A stretch of 64,000 nt of DNA from Chryseobacterium sp. ISL-80 (lineage in GTDB: Bacteria; Bacillota; Bacilli; Bacillales; Cytobacillaceae): assembly GCA_018613055.1 (NCBI GenBank), contig JAGGQZ010000008.1, forward strand, positions 98,145 to 162,144, written 5' to 3'. A program made the position numbers and the translations under genes. Positions 43,247-52,138 of this stretch are shown here, in pieces. The notes below the pieces were generated by a model. It was not told where the DNA came from. It worked only from the letters and a program-made list of their open reading frames with translations, and did no database searches. How positions within the stretch are numbered: position 1 is the stretch's first letter; each line of letters starts with the position of its first letter.

Positions 43247-43918
43247 ATGGTCCCCTTATTTGGATAGTTTGGGGTATCTTTCGTCCGGAATGGTGCCTTT
43301 ATGTGGACAGCTTCGTCTGCATAAGGGTATTTTTCAACCGGAATGATGCCCTTATGTGGATGATTTTGACTGCATAAGGGTACCTTTTGCCCTGAATGGT
43401 GCCCTTATGTGGATAGTTTCGACTGCATAAGGGTATCTTTCGACCGGAATGGTGCCCTTATGTGGATAGTTTTGCCTTCATAAGGGTATCTTTTGCCCCG
43501 AATGGTGCCCTTATGTGGATGATTACACTTGCATAAGGGTATCTTTCAACAGGAATGATACCCTTATGTGGATAGTTTTGCCTGCATAAGGGTATCTTTG
43601 CCTCGAATGGTACCCTTATGTGGACAGTTTCACTTGCTTAAGGGTACCTTTTGCCCCAAATGGTACCCTTATGTGGATGATTCCACTTGCATAAGGGTAT
43701 CTTTCAACAGGAAAGGTACCCTTATGTGGATGGTTTCCCCTGCATAAGGGTATCTTTTGCCCCGAATGGTGCCCTTATGTGGATGATTACACTTGCATAA
43801 GGGTATCTTTTGTCCTGGATGGTACCCTTATGTGGACAGTTTCACTTGCTTAAGGGCATCTTTCGCTCTGAATGGTGCCCTTATGTGGACAGTTTCACCT
43901 GCATAAGGGTATCTTTCT
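43247..43918. repeat. Twelve-unit tandem array, period 53 bp, with internal palindrome
   Basis: Units occur every 53 bp (once 52) from 43295 to 43877, with a degenerate partial unit before. Each contains CATAAGGGTA and, about 20 bases on, TACCCTTATG, two arms of one inverted repeat. Unit variants recur in blocks (units 4-5 resemble 9-10, unit 7 resembles 11), so whole groups were duplicated. It fills the gap between dacB and the NERD gene and contains no supportable ORF. The same unit reappears at 63920-64000. Confidence 0.95.
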
Positions 43919-43928
43919 CCTCCATGAA

Positions 43929-44843
43929 TCATTTATCAACAGTTATATAGCGAGAAGATGGACCATAGCCCTCCAATGTATAGTTTTCGGATAGAATGTT
44001 CCTAATGGCTTTCTTTGTTTTAACAGTCTTGCACCATTGATGAACCGTATTGACTGTTAAAGCTTCTTCCGGAAAAAGCAATTGAATATCTCTAACACTT
44101 CGCAATACTGCTTCATGTATAGTTTCCCGTTTTCCGCAATTAGTGCATATCAGTGTTTTTCTAGTAACGATGGTATTCATGCTATGACAATGAGAACAGG
44201 TTATTCCCTTCTTCAATTTGTCGAAACTATATTCAGGCAGTCGTGAGTATGGTGAATCTTGGGTATGCAGGGATTGCAGCCGTTCCGCTAGGTTTGTGTG
44301 AGTATTTTTTATTGGAGCAAATTGTTTTTGCAGGTTTTTAAGAAGTCTTGGAATCTGATTCGGAAAGATAATTGGTAAATTACGCGGGGCTTGATAGAGG
44401 TAAAAGTTGGTGTTCACAAAGACTAGTGTTGATTCAATATTTAAGTTGTATCCCAGGTCTCGTACCATCCTTCGCAGGAGAGATTCTGCTCTTTCCATTT
44501 GTAATAGAGGATTTTTGATTTCTACTCCATTGTTGGTGTACCACCTATCGCCTTCGATATAATAATCTCCCTCCAAGTTCTTCACTTCGAACATGTGAAT
44601 CATCTTGGACAGGAATAGGGAATCGATTTGGAATTTGGTATTTCCATGTTCCAGGAGCAAATCATTCAAAACCAGAAAGCCTTTTTCTACCCCCTCCATC
44701 CAACGATCAAAAATTACTTCGCCTTCATATCCTTTTTCCAGGTATAGATAGTTACTATGTTCTTTCGGAGACAAATTCATTCTCGCATTCAGCTTTCTCA
44801 GAATCTGTAGTTCCAACGATTCAACACGCGATTTAACTATCAA
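43929..44843 (-). CDS. NERD-domain protein with C-terminal zinc ribbon
   Basis: A 304-residue protein. The NERD nuclease-related domain spans about 35-160 with GYEGEVIFDRWME, QIDSLFL and MFEVKNLEGDYY (the usual E, D, E-x-K metal and nuclease residues). A CSHC...CTNC ribbon follows (about 215-238). The start TTG 44843 lies eight bases after GGAGG; an ATG five codons upstream overlaps the site itself. The role of free-standing NERD proteins is unknown; nucleic-acid processing is likely. Confidence 0.85.
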   Translation of the reverse strand: MIVKSRVESLELQILRKLNARMNLSPKEHSNYLYLEKGYEGEVIFDRWMEGVEKGFLVLNDLLLEHGNTKFQIDSLFLSKMIHMFEVKNLEGDYYIEGDRWYTNNGVEIKNPLLQMERAESLLRRMVRDLGYNLNIESTLVFVNTNFYLYQAPRNLPIIFPNQIPRLLKNLQKQFAPIKNTHTNLAERLQSLHTQDSPYSRLPEYSFDKLKKGITCSHCHSMNTIVTRKTLICTNCGKRETIHEAVLRSVRDIQLLFPEEALTVNTVHQWCKTVKTKKAIRNILSENYTLEGYGPSSRYITVDK

Positions 44844-44946
44844 AAAACATTCCTCCATTCATTATGTATTGCAATTAAATAGTATGTTTTATTTAAATAT
44901 TTAACAAGGCTTTTTATCACAAGCTTTGAAAAGTAACCTAATTGAG

Positions 44947-44986
44947 AAAAAGCTGTGCAGAATGAGAATCTGCACAGCTTTTTTCT
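44947..44986 (-). terminator. Terminator of the SleB-like hydrolase gene
   Basis: AAAAGCTGTGCAGA pairs with TCTGCACAGCTTTT (44969-44984), with flanking T runs on both strands. Confidence 0.88.
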
Positions 44987-44988
44987 GG

Positions 44989-45585
44989 TTACTTCGCAAA
45001 TCTATGATTTCCGATTGTTACGGTTACTTCTCTTGAGAAAACCCATTTGCTTACTGCTGTTTTCGGATTAAAGAAGAACAATGAGCCATTTCCCTGCCCC
45101 CTGAATGCTAGGGCTTCTTTAACTGCCTTCTTTGACTCTGCGTCCGCTGCCTTGTTGATCGCACCATTTTTCACCGGTGTGAAGGCATAATAGCCGTTTG
45201 ATTTTTGATAGATGACACCCTTGATTGTATTTGGGAATTCAGAGCTTGCTACTCTATTCAAGACAACAGTCGCTACTGCTACTTTCCCTGCATATGGCTC
45301 GCCTTTCGCCTCAGCGTGGACCAGTCTTGCAAGCAAGTCCTGATCTGCCGCGGATACCGTTGCGGCCGGAATCGTCAACTTTTGTCCTGGATATAGTAGA
45401 TTGCTAGTCCGGTTATTGGCCTTTTTCAATTGATTCACAGGCACAGCATATTTACTCGCAATTCCCCATAAAGTATCTCCTGTTTTCACCTGGTACGTTG
45501 CCGCTTCTGCAGCCGCACCCATTGAAAATACAGATAGGGATACTACAGCCGTTAGCGCTGCCAAAGTCTTTTTCATCTTTTTCAT
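44989..45585 (-). CDS. LysM and SleB-type cell-wall hydrolase (YkvT-like)
   Basis: A 198-residue exported enzyme: signal peptide (1-29), one LysM domain (about 31-74, YQVKTGDTLWGIASKY to LYPGQKLTIP) that binds peptidoglycan, then a hydrolase-2 domain (about 85-198) with ARLVHAEAKGEPYAGKVAVA carrying the catalytic Glu. ATG 45585 is preceded by GGGAGG. SleB/CwlJ-type lytic enzymes act on spore cortex; with a LysM domain it may also work on vegetative wall. The closest layout is B. subtilis YkvT. Confidence 0.88.
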   Translation of the reverse strand: MKKMKKTLAALTAVVSLSVFSMGAAAEAATYQVKTGDTLWGIASKYAVPVNQLKKANNRTSNLLYPGQKLTIPAATVSAADQDLLARLVHAEAKGEPYAGKVAVATVVLNRVASSEFPNTIKGVIYQKSNGYYAFTPVKNGAINKAADAESKKAVKEALAFRGQGNGSLFFFNPKTAVSKWVFSREVTVTIGNHRFAK

Positions 45586-45928
45586 TCTCCATACCTCCCA
45601 GTAGAGTTGCTCTCTTTCTCTACTAACAAGGCTAGCAGTTGTAACATATTGATTCATCGCCCAATAAGTGCCAATCAAGAAAATTCATCACAATCTATTG
45701 AAAACGCTTGATTCTTTTTAAACCTAGCAGTTTATTCCAGTCTCTTTTTTCTTCCTTCAATAACCAGCACTGTAAGGATCCGGTTCATTTTTTACATAGT
45801 GTTACAGGTTTGTAACTTAGCTAGAGGCGTATTCGAGAGATTCAAAAAAATGTCGTTTTATCAAGAGTTATTTATTTTATCGTCCATCTACTGGGACAGG
45901 ACCAATTTACCTATATTTAGAGAACTGA

Positions 45929-45966
45929 ATATAATTATACTAATTTCTTATTTAAAATTATTATTA
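45929..45966. promoter_or_regulatory. Possible PerR boxes upstream of katA
   Basis: ATATAATTATACTAA (45929-45943) and TTAAAATTATTATTA (45952-45966) each match 12 of the 14 fixed positions of the PerR consensus TTATAATNATTATAA. They lie just before a weak promoter (TTGATT 45974-45979, TATCAT 45996-46001). The stretch 45586-45928 upstream shows no other supportable feature. Confidence 0.45.
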
Positions 45967-46039
45967 TTTAGTATTGATTTTTATTTGAAAGGTGTTATCA
46001 TTTGATTATCAACAAATTTAATAAAAGGCGGGATGAACA

Positions 46040-47500
46040 ATGAGTAATGATCAAAAGAAGCATTTGACTACAAGCTGGGGAGCGCCGGTCGGGGACAACC
46101 AGAATTCCATGACAGCTGGACAAAGAGGTCCTACTTTACTGCAGGACGTTCACCTTTTGGAAAAATTGGCGCACTTTAACCGCGAACGCGTACCTGAGCG
46201 TGTTGTGCATGCAAAAGGCGCCGGAGCACATGGATATTTTGAAGTGACAAATGATGTAACCAACTATACGAAGGCTGCATTCCTTTCCGAGGTAGGCAAG
46301 AAAACACCTTTATTCGTCCGTTTCTCAACGGTTGCAGGAGAACTTGGATCAGCTGATACAGTGCGTGATCCACGCGGCTTCGCCGTAAAGTTTTATACAG
46401 AGGAAGGAAACTATGATATCGTCGGCAACAATACGCCGGTATTCTTCATTCGTGATGCGATCAAGTTCCCTGATTTCATCCATACACAAAAAAGGAACCC
46501 TCAGACTCACCTGAAGGATCCGAATGCAGTGTGGGATTTCTGGTCACTTTCACCTGAAGCGTTGCACCAGGTAACGATCCTGATGTCTGATCGCGGAATT
46601 CCGGCTACTTTCCGCCATATGCACGGTTTTGGCAGCCATACATTCAAATGGACGAACGCTGAAGGCGAAGGAGTCTGGATTAAGTACCATTTCAAGACAG
46701 AGCAAGGTGTGAAGAATCTGACAGCCGATGTGGCAGCACAAATTGCCGGGGAAAACCCTGATTTCCATACAGAAGACCTATTCAATGCAATTGAAGCCGG
46801 TGACTTTCCTGCATGGAAGCTTTATGTACAAATCATGCCGCTGGAGGACGCGGACACCTATCGTTTCGATCCATTCGATGTCACAAAAGTTTGGTCTCAA
46901 AAAGACTATCCGTTGATTGAAGTGGGCCGCATGGTATTGGACCGCAATCCTGAAAACTACTTTGCCGAGGTTGAGCAGGCTACATTCTCACCGGGCAGCC
47001 TTGTCCCTGGTGTCGACGTATCTCCAGATAAAATGCTGCAGGGCCGCCTGTTCGCTTATGCTGATGCGCACCGATACCGTGTAGGCGCAAATCACAATCA
47101 TTTGCCAATCAACAGGGCTAGAACAGAAGTCAATTCCTACCAGCGTGACGGCCAGATGCGCTTTGATGGAAATGGCGGCAAATCAGTAAACTATGAGCCT
47201 AATAGTTTCGGAGGACCAACTGAAGTAAATGAGCACAAACAGGCAGCATTCCCTGTCAGCGGCGTGGCCGAAAACGCGGGCTATGATCACCATGACCATT
47301 ACACACAAGCCGGTGACCTGTACCGCCTTATGAGCGAAGAAGAACGAGAGCGCCTGGTTGCTAATATCGTCGCTGCCATGAAGCCAGTTGAACGCGATGA
47401 TATCAAACTCCGCCAGATCGGCCACTTCTATAAGGCAGATCCCGAGTACGGAACCCGTATCGCCCAAGGACTGGGACTGCAGGTGCCACAGGAAGTTTAA
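46040..47500 (+). CDS. katA: Catalase (monofunctional heme enzyme)
   Basis: Decomposes hydrogen peroxide; 486 residues, small-subunit clade. The distal-site segment [20 protein letters not shown] (around residue 46-65) holds the catalytic His, [12 protein letters not shown] carries the conserved Asn, and [17 protein letters not shown] holds the proximal heme Tyr. GGCGGGATGA precedes the ATG. It is a single gene, probably under peroxide control if the PerR boxes upstream are real. Confidence 0.96.
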   Translation: MSNDQKKHLTTSWGAPVGDNQNSMTAGQRGPTLLQDVHLLEKLAHFNRERVPERVVHAKGAGAHGYFEVTNDVTNYTKAAFLSEVGKKTPLFVRFSTVAGELGSADTVRDPRGFAVKFYTEEGNYDIVGNNTPVFFIRDAIKFPDFIHTQKRNPQTHLKDPNAVWDFWSLSPEALHQVTILMSDRGIPATFRHMHGFGSHTFKWTNAEGEGVWIKYHFKTEQGVKNLTADVAAQIAGENPDFHTEDLFNAIEAGDFPAWKLYVQIMPLEDADTYRFDPFDVTKVWSQKDYPLIEVGRMVLDRNPENYFAEVEQATFSPGSLVPGVDVSPDKMLQGRLFAYADAHRYRVGANHNHLPINRARTEVNSYQRDGQMRFDGNGGKSVNYEPNSFGGPTEVNEHKQAAFPVSGVAENAGYDHHDHYTQAGDLYRLMSEEERERLVANIVAAMKPVERDDIKLRQIGHFYKADPEYGTRIAQGLGLQVPQEV

Positions 47501-47826
47501 TAGGTATGAAAAAACGGATGTCCTATATTGGTAACGGGTTTACTTGTGAGGTGCAAACAGTCAATTATCATATGAACTCTCATAGCTAACCACGGACAAA
47601 ACACTTGGTAATTCACAAGGTAAATAACACAAAAAGACCGACTTATCAAAAAGTTGGTCCTTTTATTACTAATTATTGTCTTATTCAACTAAACACCCGT
47701 TTGTTTAAGTACATTTCTTCACAAACTATGTAATAATAATCCGATCCTTTTTAGTATCTTCACTCACTTTTTTAGGGCCATCCTTGCGGGATGGCCCTTC
47801 CATTGAAGTATTGAACTATCCTTAGG
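47501..47826. other. Intergenic region between katA and the YciI gene
   Basis: No ORF is supportable. It holds two hairpins (47631-47665 and 47775-47797) and a small dispersed motif (47688-47725) that recurs at 50501-50540. Confidence 0.6.
47631..47665 (+). terminator. katA terminator
   Basis: GACCGACTT (47636-47644) pairs with AAGTTGGTC (47651-47659) with one G-T pair, followed by TTTTATT. A second hairpin, GGGCCATCC (47775-47783) with GGATGGCCC (47789-47797), has no T run. Confidence 0.75.
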
Positions 47827-48201
47827 TTAGTCTCTCGATTCAAAGTAGTGGATCGGACGAATCTCAATCCCCCATCCAAATTGCTCCCCCGCAACAACCT
47901 GTACGGTCGGATGTAAGGAAGCAATCCTGATCGCTTCCTCCATATTCTGCGCTTCTATAAGAAAAGCGCTGCCTATCATCTCCTTCGTTTCGATAAAAGG
48001 ACCGTCCATAACCTTCACCTTACCGTTCGCCCGTCGCAAGCATTTCGTTTCGAAGGATAGACCAGCATCAATCATCACTTGACCGCTTTTATAGAATTCC
48101 TCTAGGTGAGGCTGACATTCCTGCATAACAGCATCAATCTCCCCCTTGGGGCGAACATCCATTTTGGCTGAATCCAGGTAACCCAAACATAGAAATTTCA
48201 T
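47827..48201 (-). CDS. YciI/DGPF-domain protein
   Basis: A 124-residue protein with the MDGPFIETKEMIGSAFLIEA signature (about residues 67-86) of the YCII family, including the invariant DGPF. ATG 48201 has AAAGGAG. It follows the sigma-factor gene in the same direction. In ECF42 loci a DGPF protein is the usual neighbour and part of the sigma regulon; this matches. Its biochemical role is not established. Confidence 0.88.
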   Translation of the reverse strand: MKFLCLGYLDSAKMDVRPKGEIDAVMQECQPHLEEFYKSGQVMIDAGLSFETKCLRRANGKVKVMDGPFIETKEMIGSAFLIEAQNMEEAIRIASLHPTVQVVAGEQFGWGIEIRPIHYFESRD

Positions 48202-48352
48202 ATTTTTTTCTCCTTTTACAATAAATTGAAGCATTTATTTTTGCCTCTATTTATTCGACGAACAACATGTATCAAAATCGACATACCTTTTTAAAAAAAA
48301 TTCAAAAAAATATTCGACCATTGAACTTGATGTAAATTAAGCTCTAAATTTA

Positions 48353-49609
48353 CTACCTTTTAGCGCACTCTTCGGCACGTTTCAATAGAAGCTCTTGTTC
48401 ACGGACATTGCCCGCAAGTGCCGCAGCTCGTTGGAATTCCAAATAGGCTTCGTCAAATCTGCCCAATTTCATGAGAAAATCGCCGCGGACACTCGGCAAT
48501 AAATGATAGTTTTTTAGGGATGGTTCCGATAGCAATGTATCGACAATCTCGAGTCCAATCTCCGGTCCATATGCCATCGATAAGGCAACTGCACGATTTA
48601 ACTCTACTATAGGTGTTGGCATAATTTGAGAAAGTGCTTCATAAAGCGCTGATATCCGCACCCAATCTGTCTCCGAAGCCGTGCGTGCCTGGGCGTGACA
48701 CGCCGTGATAGCCGCCTGAAGCGAATAAGGACCCAGGTCGACACCAAGCCGTTCAGCACGATTAAGCGCAGCCAGTCCGCGACTTATAAGGAGTTCATCC
48801 CAGAGCGCTCGGTTTTGATCCATAAGCAGTATGGGCTCCCCGGTTGAGTCGACTCGCGCTTTAAACCTCGAAGCTTGAATTTCCATAAGCGCAACAAGGC
48901 CATGGACCTCAGGCTCGTCGGGTACAATTCCCGCCAATGTACGACCAATCCTCAGGGCTTCTTCACAAAGCTGGGGCCGTAACCATACATCACCTTTAGA
49001 CGCGGAGTATCCCTCGTTAAACATGAGATAGATTACCTCGAGAACCGAGGAAAGTCGAGACGTGAGCTCGGCCTTCGGCGGAACTTCAAATGGAACTCGC
49101 GCCTCTGATAGCGTTCTCTTGGCTCGTGTGATCCGTTGCGCGACCGTTGACTCTGAGATGAGATATGCTTTTGCAATTTCTTCGGTCGTTAGTCCTCCGA
49201 GTAGTCGCAGCGTGAGTGTCACGCGTGCGTCTGCCGACAGAATAGGATGGCAGGTTATGAATATCAGACGCAGGAGATCATCGCCAATGTGATCATCAAG
49301 TGCATCGTCAAAATCCGGTTTGTCCAGAGTGTTCAACTCATACCCCAACTCTTCATATTTGCGATCCCTCAATTTATTTCTGCGGATCAGGTCGATGGCT
49401 CGCCGTTTTGCAGTTGTCATCAGCCATGCGCCCGGGTTATCAGGTATACCTGAAAGCGGCCAGCGCTCAAGGGCGATAAGAAGCGTATCTTGTGCAAGAT
49501 CTTCGGCAAGTCCCACATCTCGCATGATCCGTGTTAGACTTGCAATAATCCTAGCCGACTCGCTCCTCCAGATAGCATCAACGGAGCTACTGAAAGCCGT
49601 GTCCGTCAC
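48353..49609 (-). CDS. ECF42-type RNA polymerase sigma factor with C-terminal TPR-like extension
   Basis: A 418-residue protein. Residues 1-180 are ECF sigma regions 2 and 4 (VGLAEDLAQDTLLIALERWP and LGGLTTEEIAKAYLISESTV). The rest is the long extension of the ECF42 group, with IMPTPIVELNRAVALSMAYG near residue 325. GTG 49609 has AAAGGAGG; longer frames lack a site. There is no anti-sigma gene, which is normal for this group because the extension controls activity. A DGPF protein is linked downstream. Confidence 0.92.
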   Translation of the reverse strand: MTDTAFSSSVDAIWRSESARIIASLTRIMRDVGLAEDLAQDTLLIALERWPLSGIPDNPGAWLMTTAKRRAIDLIRRNKLRDRKYEELGYELNTLDKPDFDDALDDHIGDDLLRLIFITCHPILSADARVTLTLRLLGGLTTEEIAKAYLISESTVAQRITRAKRTLSEARVPFEVPPKAELTSRLSSVLEVIYLMFNEGYSASKGDVWLRPQLCEEALRIGRTLAGIVPDEPEVHGLVALMEIQASRFKARVDSTGEPILLMDQNRALWDELLISRGLAALNRAERLGVDLGPYSLQAAITACHAQARTASETDWVRISALYEALSQIMPTPIVELNRAVALSMAYGPEIGLEIVDTLLSEPSLKNYHLLPSVRGDFLMKLGRFDEAYLEFQRAAALAGNVREQELLLKRAEECAKR

Positions 49610-49954
49610 CAAGATTCCTCCTTTATGAAATGAATTAAAAAAACTCGTCATTACTTATGGTACGGTTCACGGTAATTAATGCAAAATTAATTCTTAACTA
49701 TTTGTCTCTATTACTGAACAGAAATTAAGTACAATGGTTCACAATTTCCCTTTATTATAACATCACGAATTAAAAATATTCAAAAAATTCTAAGAGAAAA
49801 AAGATTTCTTCAGTCATAGTTTAAATTCCTTGTACAACTAAACTTCCATTTTGTTAAATACCAAAATCAGTAGTTAATGGTTTCGTTAAAGGATTATTTC
49901 CACTGAATTAAGAATATAAAGTGATAAAAGACTGAAAAATTGGAGAGTGAAAAC
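49610..49954. other. Divergent intergenic region
   Basis: About 345 bases of A/T-rich DNA between the ECF sigma gene and the DinB-like gene, which are transcribed away from each other. I see no clear promoter pair, repeat or RNA element; an autoregulated ECF promoter would be expected here. Confidence 0.55.
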
Positions 49955-50440
49955 ATGATTCATGATATTAAGGAATATGTAAAATATTTAGATGGGATTC
50001 ATAAACGAACGATGCAATATGTAAAAGCAATACCTAATGAACTCCTAGATTGGAAGCCTTCTGAAGATAAATTTTCTACAGGTGATTTATTGCGACATAT
50101 CGCTTCATCTCGGTTGATGTTTCTAGGTATATTTGAACATGGTTCGTGGACATACACAGGGCATGATACTAGTAAGGGAGCTTCTATTGAGGATATTTCA
50201 AATTATTTAGAGGCATGTCAGATTAAACTTACAGAGAGTCTATTAAAAGCTGGCAACGATGCATTGACACAAAAGGTTTTAACCCTTCATGGTCATGAAG
50301 TTAGTGTTTGGAGGATACTTATGGCAATCCCAGAACATGAAATCCATCATCGTGGACAAATCTCTACTTATTTGCAAATAAACAAAATTGAACCTCCTCA
50401 AATTTTCGGATTAAAAATTGAGCAAGTTAGAACATTATAA
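49955..50440 (+). CDS. DinB-like superfamily protein
   Basis: A 161-residue four-helix-bundle protein. Three metal-ligand histidines are suggested by LLRHIASSR (about residue 48) and EHEIHHRGQISTYL (about 129-142). ATG 49955 has GGAGAGTG upstream; TTG 49940 lies inside that site. It is more A/T rich than its neighbours, which might reflect acquisition. Members detoxify thiols or electrophiles in some bacteria, but the substrate is unknown. Confidence 0.85.
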   Translation: MIHDIKEYVKYLDGIHKRTMQYVKAIPNELLDWKPSEDKFSTGDLLRHIASSRLMFLGIFEHGSWTYTGHDTSKGASIEDISNYLEACQIKLTESLLKAGNDALTQKVLTLHGHEVSVWRILMAIPEHEIHHRGQISTYLQINKIEPPQIFGLKIEQVRTL

Positions 50441-50753
50441 TTTTAAGAAAAAGCTTTGGGCATCAATCATATATCCAAAGCTTTTTTTATATCTTGTTAC
50501 ACTAAACTGCATCGTTACTTTAAGTACATTGTTTCACAAAGTCTTCGATAGTCTTATTTCATTTTTAACATAAATATCCAAACACCATAAAAATACCATA
50601 CAATCCACTTACCAAATCACCACAAAATCACACACCCTCCAATAATTATTTTAGATGACCTCCATCAATAATCATGTCAATTGTCTTCAAGTTCCCCTCT
50701 AACAAATAGAACAGCAGGCCATTTATGACCTGCTGTTCTTGTTAAATCATCTA
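50441..50753. other. Intergenic region with terminators and a dispersed motif
   Basis: A terminator follows the DinB gene (AAAAAGCTTTGG 50448-50459 with CCAAAGCTTTTT from 50475). A second (GAACAGCAGG, 50709-50718, with CCTGCTGTTC, 50729-50738) ends the azoreductase gene from the other side. The small dispersed motif sits at 50501-50540. Nothing else is visible. Confidence 0.7.
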
Positions 50754-51389
50754 TTAGAATGTATGTGCCAAATCCTTCGCACGGGCAATTCCGTTTTCTT
50801 TGATTTCCTGTGCTTTTTCAGGGTTTGCGTTGTGACCTTCAAGAACAAGGGATTCAAATGAAGGTACACCGAAGAAGTTCATGATTATTTCGATGTAGCG
50901 ATTTCCCATTTCCATGCTTGCTGCAGGCCCTTCTGAGTAGTATCCGCCGCGAGCCTGGATGTGAAGGGCTTTTTTATCGGTCATTAAACCAACTGGGCCT
51001 TCTTGTGTATATTTGAATGTTTTGCCTGCGACTGCAACGGCATCCAGGTATGCTTTCATGACTGGCGGGAATGAGAAGTTCCAAAGCGGTGTCACGAAAA
51101 CGAATTTGTCTGCTGCTGTGAACTGGTCAACAAGCTCTGCAAGACGGCCGATTTTCGCCTGTTCTTCTGCAGTTAGTGCTGAAAATTCAGTGCCTTTTTG
51201 CAGTTTTCCCCAGCCGCCTAAAACATCGGCATCGATCTGAGGGATGTTCTCTTTGAAAAGATCCAGACGAATGACTTCATCTGTTTGGTTTTGCTCCTTG
51301 TATGTGTCAATGAAGGCTTTGCCTGCTGACAAACTGAATGACTGTTCTTCAGTCAGTGGATGTGCTGTGATATATAAAACTTTTGCCAT
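50754..51389 (-). CDS. azoR: FMN-dependent NADH azoreductase
   Basis: A 211-residue flavodoxin-fold reductase (AcpD/AzoR family) with [20 protein letters not shown] (about 98-117), the FMN-binding stretch, and [20 protein letters not shown] 51389 has AGGTGGA. It reduces azo compounds and quinones to limit thiol stress. It stands beside catDE and an HxlR-type regulator; in B. subtilis a related regulator controls an azoreductase, so it probably belongs to the same response. Confidence 0.93.
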   Translation of the reverse strand: MAKVLYITAHPLTEEQSFSLSAGKAFIDTYKEQNQTDEVIRLDLFKENIPQIDADVLGGWGKLQKGTEFSALTAEEQAKIGRLAELVDQFTAADKFVFVTPLWNFSFPPVMKAYLDAVAVAGKTFKYTQEGPVGLMTDKKALHIQARGGYYSEGPAASMEMGNRYIEIIMNFFGVPSFESLVLEGHNANPEKAQEIKENGIARAKDLAHTF

Positions 51390-51513
51390 GATGTAATTCC
51401 ACCTATTCCTTTATAATCTTAAGCCATTTCCAATAAAAAATCTCGAAGTAAAAATAGCTTTCTTCGAGATATTACCTCGTTTAAAAAAGCAGGTCAATTA
51501 ATCTGCTCGTTCA

Positions 51514-52062
51514 TTATCTTAAAGTCTTTAATGCACCGCTCCATGCCACTACTTCATCCAGCATTCCATTGACATTATCAACATGCAGGGCCTGTGGTTT
51601 GAATTCCGTTCCGTTTTCAAAGTCAGTAAATAGAGATAAAGTTGGATGTGTCCGGACATCGGCTATTTTTAGTTCTCCGCAAATACCTCTTAAATGCTCA
51701 GCTGCACGTGCTCCGCCTGTTGAACCATAGCTGACGATTCCGGCTGCTTTGTTGTTCCAAGCTTCGCGTGCAAAATCAAGCGCATTTTTCAATGCTCCGG
51801 TAATACTGTGATTGTATTCCTGAACGATGAACACGAAACCATCGAGGGTTGAAAGCTTTTCATTCCATGCAGCAATCCCTGGCTCTGTTCCATCTGTTGT
51901 TCCCAAAAATGGCAAATCGAAGTCCGCTATATCGACGATTTCATAATTTGCGTCTCCGCGCTTTTCAGCCAGTTCCTTAACCCATTCGCCAACTTGCGGA
52001 CTCACACGGCCCTGTCTTGTGCTTCCTAAAATAATCCCGATATTCATTTTTTCTGCAGTCAT
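51514..52062 (-). CDS. NADPH-dependent FMN reductase (YhdA-like)
   Basis: A 182-residue flavodoxin-fold reductase. The phosphate-binding loop is GIILGSTRQGRVSPQVGEW (about 9-27) and the FMN loop EYNHSITGALKNALDF is at about 86-101. AAGGAGG lies nine bases before ATG 52062. A longer form from ATG 52113 (MGLLNKLFGNKTKEEK) has a second possible site, GGTGG, and cannot be ruled out. It follows catE in the same direction and probably shares its regulation. Confidence 0.88.
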   Translation of the reverse strand: MTAEKMNIGIILGSTRQGRVSPQVGEWVKELAEKRGDANYEIVDIADFDLPFLGTTDGTEPGIAAWNEKLSTLDGFVFIVQEYNHSITGALKNALDFAREAWNNKAAGIVSYGSTGGARAAEHLRGICGELKIADVRTHPTLSLFTDFENGTEFKPQALHVDNVNGMLDEVVAWSGALKTLR

Positions 52063-52138
52063 GATTTTTTCCTCCTTCGTTTTGTTCCCAAATAGTTTGT
52101 TTAATAGACCCATTTTGTCCACCGCCTGTATTCTTTTT

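Noticed and set aside
43247..43918. A CRISPR array at the 53-bp repeats
   Set aside because: The spacers are themselves repeated and related, each unit is an inverted repeat of a different plan, and no cas genes lie nearby.
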